A DNA stretch of 64,000 bases from the NCBI RefSeq assembly GCF_000412695.1, contig NC_021499.1, positions 1,922,001 to 1,986,000 on the forward strand, in the 5' to 3' direction. The stretch is from Pseudomonas resinovorans NBRC 106553. Lineage in GTDB: Bacteria > Pseudomonadota > Gammaproteobacteria > Pseudomonadales > Pseudomonadaceae. This document shows, piece after piece, positions 61,014 to 64,000 of the stretch; within the stretch, counting starts at the first letter, position 1; the number at the start of each line of letters is the position of its first letter. Made by a program: the position numbers and the translations under genes. The notes beneath the pieces are model-generated. The model saw only the letters and a list, made by a program, of their open reading frames with translations, was not told the DNA's origin and searched no databases.

Positions 61014-62252
61014 ATGCCCGCCCGTTCCCAGCTCCTGCTGTCCACCGTCCTGCTGACTCTGAGCGCCACCTCCTGGGCGGCCAAGCGGGTCGATCTCGAC
61101 TATCAGGTGCGCTTCTTGCCCGAGACCGACCAGGCCGAGGTCAGCCTGGTGCTGAACAAGGCGGAGGCGGTGCGCAGCCTGCGTTTCGACCTGGGCGACA
61201 AGGGCTACTACAGCGACTTCAAGGCCAGCGGCAGCTGGAAGCAGGATGAGCCCGGCCACGGTACCTGGGTCCCGGGCAATGGCAAGTCCAGCCTGAGCTA
61301 CCGGGTGCGTGTGAGCCATCCGCGCGGCGACGGCCGTTTCGATGCGCGCATGACCCCGGACTGGGCCCTGCTGCGAGGCGACGACCTGGTACCCAGCGCT
61401 CGCCTTGACCTGGCCAACGGCACCGAACTGGTGGCGCGCCTGCAGTTCGAGCTGCCCAAGGGCTGGAAGTCGGTGGAAACCGGCTGGCCACGGATCGGCA
61501 AGGGACGCTTCCGCATCGACAACCCCGAACGCCTGTTCGACCGTCCCACCGGCTGGATCCTCGCCGGCAAGCTCGGCAGCCGCCGCGCCAAGCTGGGCAA
61601 CACCGATGTCGCCGTGAGCGCGCCGGTGGGCGAGGGCATGCGCCGCATGGACATCCTCACCCTGCTCACCTTCGTCTGGCCCCACGCCCAGGAAGTCTTC
61701 CCCCGCGAGCCGGGCAAGCTGCTGGTGGTCGGCGCCAACGACCCCATGTGGCGCGGCGGGTTGTCGGCGCCCAACTCCTTCTTCATGCACGCGGCGCGGC
61801 CGATGGTGAGCGAGAACGGCACCAGCTCGCTGGTGCACGAACTGGTGCACGTGCTCAGCCGGATCAAGGACACCGACCGCAGCGACTGGATCAGCGAAGG
61901 GGTGGCCGAGTACTACGCGATCGAGCTGCTGTACCGCGCCGGCGGCTTGTCCGATGACCGCCATGAGGCCATCCGCAAGCAACTGCGCGGTTGGAGCCGC
62001 AAGGTCGACAACCTGCGTGGCGAACATGCCAGTGGCGCCGTCACCGCCCGCGCCGTGCTGCTGTTGCAGGACCTGGACAAGGAGCTGCGCCTGCGCACCG
62101 ACGGCAAACACTCCATGGATGACGTAGCCCGTGGCCTGATGCGCCTCGACAAGGCCAGCACCAAGGACTTCATCGAGATCAGCGAAAGCCTCCTGGGCGG
62201 CCGTTCCAAAGTGCTCGACACGCCGCTGCTGGCCGACCCCAAGGGCGCCTGA
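61014..62252 (+). CDS. Secreted HELVH metallopeptidase-like protein (M61-like)
   Basis: 412 residues. Signal peptide (LLLSTVLLTLSATSWA), a beta-rich N-terminal region (about 25-220) then the zinc motif SSLVHELVHVLSR with the third ligand in SEGVAEYYAIELL. The order (beta domain then HExxH ... E) is that of M61/glycyl-aminopeptidase-like gluzincins. Exported enzyme of unknown substrate. Leader contains AAGGAAGCCATCTTCG, a good ribosome site nearby. Confidence 0.82.
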   Translation: MPARSQLLLSTVLLTLSATSWAAKRVDLDYQVRFLPETDQAEVSLVLNKAEAVRSLRFDLGDKGYYSDFKASGSWKQDEPGHGTWVPGNGKSSLSYRVRVSHPRGDGRFDARMTPDWALLRGDDLVPSARLDLANGTELVARLQFELPKGWKSVETGWPRIGKGRFRIDNPERLFDRPTGWILAGKLGSRRAKLGNTDVAVSAPVGEGMRRMDILTLLTFVWPHAQEVFPREPGKLLVVGANDPMWRGGLSAPNSFFMHAARPMVSENGTSSLVHELVHVLSRIKDTDRSDWISEGVAEYYAIELLYRAGGLSDDRHEAIRKQLRGWSRKVDNLRGEHASGAVTARAVLLLQDLDKELRLRTDGKHSMDDVARGLMRLDKASTKDFIEISESLLGGRSKVLDTPLLADPKGA

Positions 62253-62275
62253 GCCAGCGCGCCCCAGGCCCGCGT

Positions 62276-62956
62276 CTAGCGGCTGAGCAGTTCCAGCATC
62301 GCCGCGGCGGTGGGTTCGGAGGAGGCGGGATTCTGCCCGGTGATCAGGTTGCCGTCGCTGACCACATGGGGCTGCCAGTCGGCCACCTTGGAGAAGTGGC
62401 CGCCTTTCTCCTTCAGCGCGTCCTCGAGCAGGAAGGGCACCACTTCCCCCAGGCCCACGGCGAATTCCTCGGAGTTGGAGAAACCGGTCACCGCGTTGCC
62501 CTGCACCAGCGCCGTACCCTCCGGGGTCTTGGCGTTGAGCAGCACCGCCGGCCCGTGGCAGACGGCGGCCACCGGCTTGCCGGCGGCGTAGAAGCTTTCG
62601 ATCAGCACGATGGAGTGCAGGTCGTCCACCAGGTCCCACATCGGGCCGTGGCCGCCGGGGTAGAACAGCGCGTCGTAGTCGCCCGGGGCCAGGCTGGCCA
62701 GCATCAGGGTATTGGCCAGGGCGCGGCGGGCCTCGTCGTCGGCACGGAAGCGATGGGTCGCTTCGGTCTGGGCCTCAGGGTCGTCGCTCTTGGGGTCCAG
62801 CGGCGGCTGGCCGCCCCTGGGCGAGGCCAGCACCACCTCGGCGCCGGCGTCACGGAAGGCGAAGTAGGGGGCGGCGAACTCCTCGAGCCAGAAGCCGGTC
62901 TTCTTGCCGGTGTTGCCCAACTGGTCGTGGGAGGTCAGTACCATCAGGATCTTCAT
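62276..62956 (-). CDS. DJ-1/PfpI-family protein (Hsp31-type glyoxalase/amidotransferase-like)
   Basis: 226 residues. Nucleophile elbow PVAAVCHGPAVLLN with Cys and His, GDYDALFYPGGHGPMWDL, and FSNSEEFAVGLGEVVPFLLED. Similar to Hsp31-like glyoxalase III/chaperone proteins. Two adjacent ATGs follow CCAAGGAGATC; the second (62956) has better spacing and is used here. The preceding intergenic space is shared with the convergent-free HNH gene. Confidence 0.88.
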   Translation of the reverse strand: MKILMVLTSHDQLGNTGKKTGFWLEEFAAPYFAFRDAGAEVVLASPRGGQPPLDPKSDDPEAQTEATHRFRADDEARRALANTLMLASLAPGDYDALFYPGGHGPMWDLVDDLHSIVLIESFYAAGKPVAAVCHGPAVLLNAKTPEGTALVQGNAVTGFSNSEEFAVGLGEVVPFLLEDALKEKGGHFSKVADWQPHVVSDGNLITGQNPASSEPTAAAMLELLSR

Positions 62957-62997
62957 CATGATCTCCTTGGGAACTCGGTGACGAACGGCCCGTTGGG

Positions 62998-63372
62998 CTA
63001 TTCCTCTCGCTTCAACAGGTCACCAATGGCGGCGAACGCCTTATAGGTGGCGCTCGACGACTGCTTCGCGCCCGGTTGTTCCTCGCTGTGCCACTGCTGG
63101 TCGGTGTATCGGGAGTGCTCGTTGTCATGGCAGTAAAGACAGAGCAGCTCCCAATTGGAGCCGTCCGCAGGGTTGTTGTCATGGTTGTGATCGCGGTGGT
63201 GCACCGTGAGTTCAGACAGCCGCTTGCCACTGAATTCGCGGCCACAGCGGCCGCAGACCCAGGGATACATCTTCAGCGCCTGTTCCCGGTAACTCTGTTC
63301 GCGTCGCTTGCGTTCGTCGGCCAGCAGCTTGTCCAGCTTGTTCGCCGGCGACGCCGAGGGTTCCGTGGCCAT
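62998..63372 (-). CDS. YajD-family HNH nuclease
   Basis: 124 residues from ATG 63372. HNH core with zinc cysteines CGRCG and LCLYCHDNEH, and catalytic LTVHHRDHNHDNNPADGSNWE. The N terminus is charged and helical (KLDKLLADERKRREQSYREQALKMYPW). It nicks or cuts nucleic acids in relatives; function in housekeeping or defence is unknown. The in-frame extension upstream of 63372 is not family-like. Confidence 0.88.
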   Translation of the reverse strand: MATEPSASPANKLDKLLADERKRREQSYREQALKMYPWVCGRCGREFSGKRLSELTVHHRDHNHDNNPADGSNWELLCLYCHDNEHSRYTDQQWHSEEQPGAKQSSSATYKAFAAIGDLLKREE

Positions 63373-63506
63373 GCTCCGCTCCTCTGGCTGAAACTGTGAA
63401 AAGTCTAGTTCCCGGCGCGGCGGATGGCCGGCATCCCGTCGCGTGGGGCGGCACGCCCTGCCGTGGGGATTAGACTCAAACAAGGTAAAAAGCCGGAGGC
63501 AAGCCC

Positions 63507-63815
63507 ATGAAGCGTACGCATCCGCCATTGCTGCTGGCGCTGGCCCTGATCGCCGGTAGCGCCGTGGCGCAGAATCCACCCTTGCTGCGGGCGCCTTTGC
63601 AGGCCCCGGCGGGAACGCCGGGGATACAACCGAACCCGATCATGGTGCCGCGCGCCAACCCGGTGCCCCAGGGCAGCCCGCAGCTCATGCGGCGCCCGGA
63701 CCAGGAACAGCGCCTGCGCGAGTCCCTGGAACAGCGCGATGCGCCCATCCCGGTGCTGGATCAGCAACTCCAGCGCAACACCAAGGGGCTCGGCACGGGC
63801 ACCGGCAACCCCTGA
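63507..63815 (+). CDS. Small exported proline-rich protein, unknown function
   Basis: 102 residues. Signal peptide (THPPLLLALALIAGSAVA, cleavage near QNPP), then a Pro/Gln-rich, probably disordered region (LRAPLQAPAGTPGIQPNPIMVPR) and a charged helix (RPDQEQRLRESLEQRD). No homology recognised. TAAAAAGCCGGAGGCAAGCCC precedes the ATG. It converges on the following gene with no gap. Confidence 0.7.
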   Translation: MKRTHPPLLLALALIAGSAVAQNPPLLRAPLQAPAGTPGIQPNPIMVPRANPVPQGSPQLMRRPDQEQRLRESLEQRDAPIPVLDQQLQRNTKGLGTGTGNP

Positions 63816-64000
63816 TCAGCGCTGGGGCAGCCCCAGTACCTTGAGCAGGAAGGCGTATTCCAGGGCCACGTCGCGCAGCGCCTGGTAGCGGCCGCTCATG
63901 CCGCCATGGCCGGCGCCGAGATCGGTCTTGAGCAGCAGCGGCTTGTCATCGGTTCTGGTCGCGCGCAGGCGGGCCACCCACTTGGCCGCCTCCCAGTACT
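63816..64000 (-). CDS. ptrB: Prolyl oligopeptidase family (PtrB-like), C-terminal end
   Basis: The last 60 codons of a gene continuing beyond the window. It shows [56 protein letters not shown] in outline, with the catalytic His in [11 protein letters not shown], typical of oligopeptidase B. It degrades small peptides after basic residues. Its stop abuts the stop of the + strand gene. Confidence 0.85.
   Translation of the reverse strand, partial: YWEAAKWVARLRATRTDDKPLLLKTDLGAGHGGMSGRYQALRDVALEYAFLLKVLGLPQR

Overview
The window is a high-GC chromosome segment from a Pseudomonas close to the aeruginosa/resinovorans type. Supporting this are near-full-length matches to recognisable Pseudomonas proteins (OprH-PhoP-PhoQ, NrdA with two ATP cones, DctA, a PcpS-like phosphopantetheinyl transferase, a late cobalamin operon) and a gene order that, from memory, follows P. 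aeruginosa PAO1 in several blocks. No tRNA, rRNA, CRISPR array or complete prophage was seen.

Layout. 1-3.8 kb: the 3' end of a LysR regulator, tenA, two small membrane-protein genes around an unusually G/T-rich gap, and a Tat-exported intradiol dioxygenase. 3.8-7.5 kb: an atypical low-GC patch with a BRO-N gene that has a strikingly structured leader, and a P-loop ATPase gene broken by an IS3-family element. 7.5-19.3 kb: nrdA-nrdB, an RstAB-like two-component pair, a phosphopantetheinyl transferase, and oprH-phoP-phoQ, with a 141-bp MITE-like hairpin between oprH and phoP. 19.4-26.3 kb: an AraC regulator, dctA behind a sigma-54 promoter, and a three-gene acyl-CoA cluster (dehydrogenase, CoA ligase, AMACR-like enzyme). 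26.4-33 kb: sprT, Yip1, a DnaJ-related gene, a second MITE copy, ttcA, tag, a sirtuin, two NlpC/P60 lipoproteins and an O-methyltransferase. 33.1-44.0 kb: a cobalamin riboswitch and a tightly packed operon: TonB receptor, cobO, cobB, bluB, cobD, cobC, cobQ, cobP, cobT, alpha-ribazole phosphatase, cobS. 44.1-49.6 kb: MarR-MFS with a 40-aa membrane ORF, a glutathione peroxidase, and a wzz gene whose terminator was hit by an ISL3 element with a perfect 8-bp target duplication. 49.6-64 kb: fadL, sulfurtransferase, metC-Lrp, acyltransferase, SMP-30-like protein, dapA-like enzyme, rnd-ycgL-dehydrogenase-ycgN, a HELVH metallopeptidase, a DJ-1 protein, an HNH nuclease and the end of an oligopeptidase gene.

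The regulatory layer is rich. It includes four GTTCA half-sites at exact 11-bp spacing before oprH, an NrdR-type palindrome on the -10 of the two-component operon, a DnaA-box cluster upstream of nrdA, a -24/-12 promoter for dctA, and A-R-N triplet (Hfq/Crc-type) tracts before three genes. The strongest candidate for something undescribed is the BRO-N leader (about 4380-4563). In it several perfect complementary segments, one covering the ribosome binding site and one forming a possible pseudoknot, are packed into less than 200 nt.
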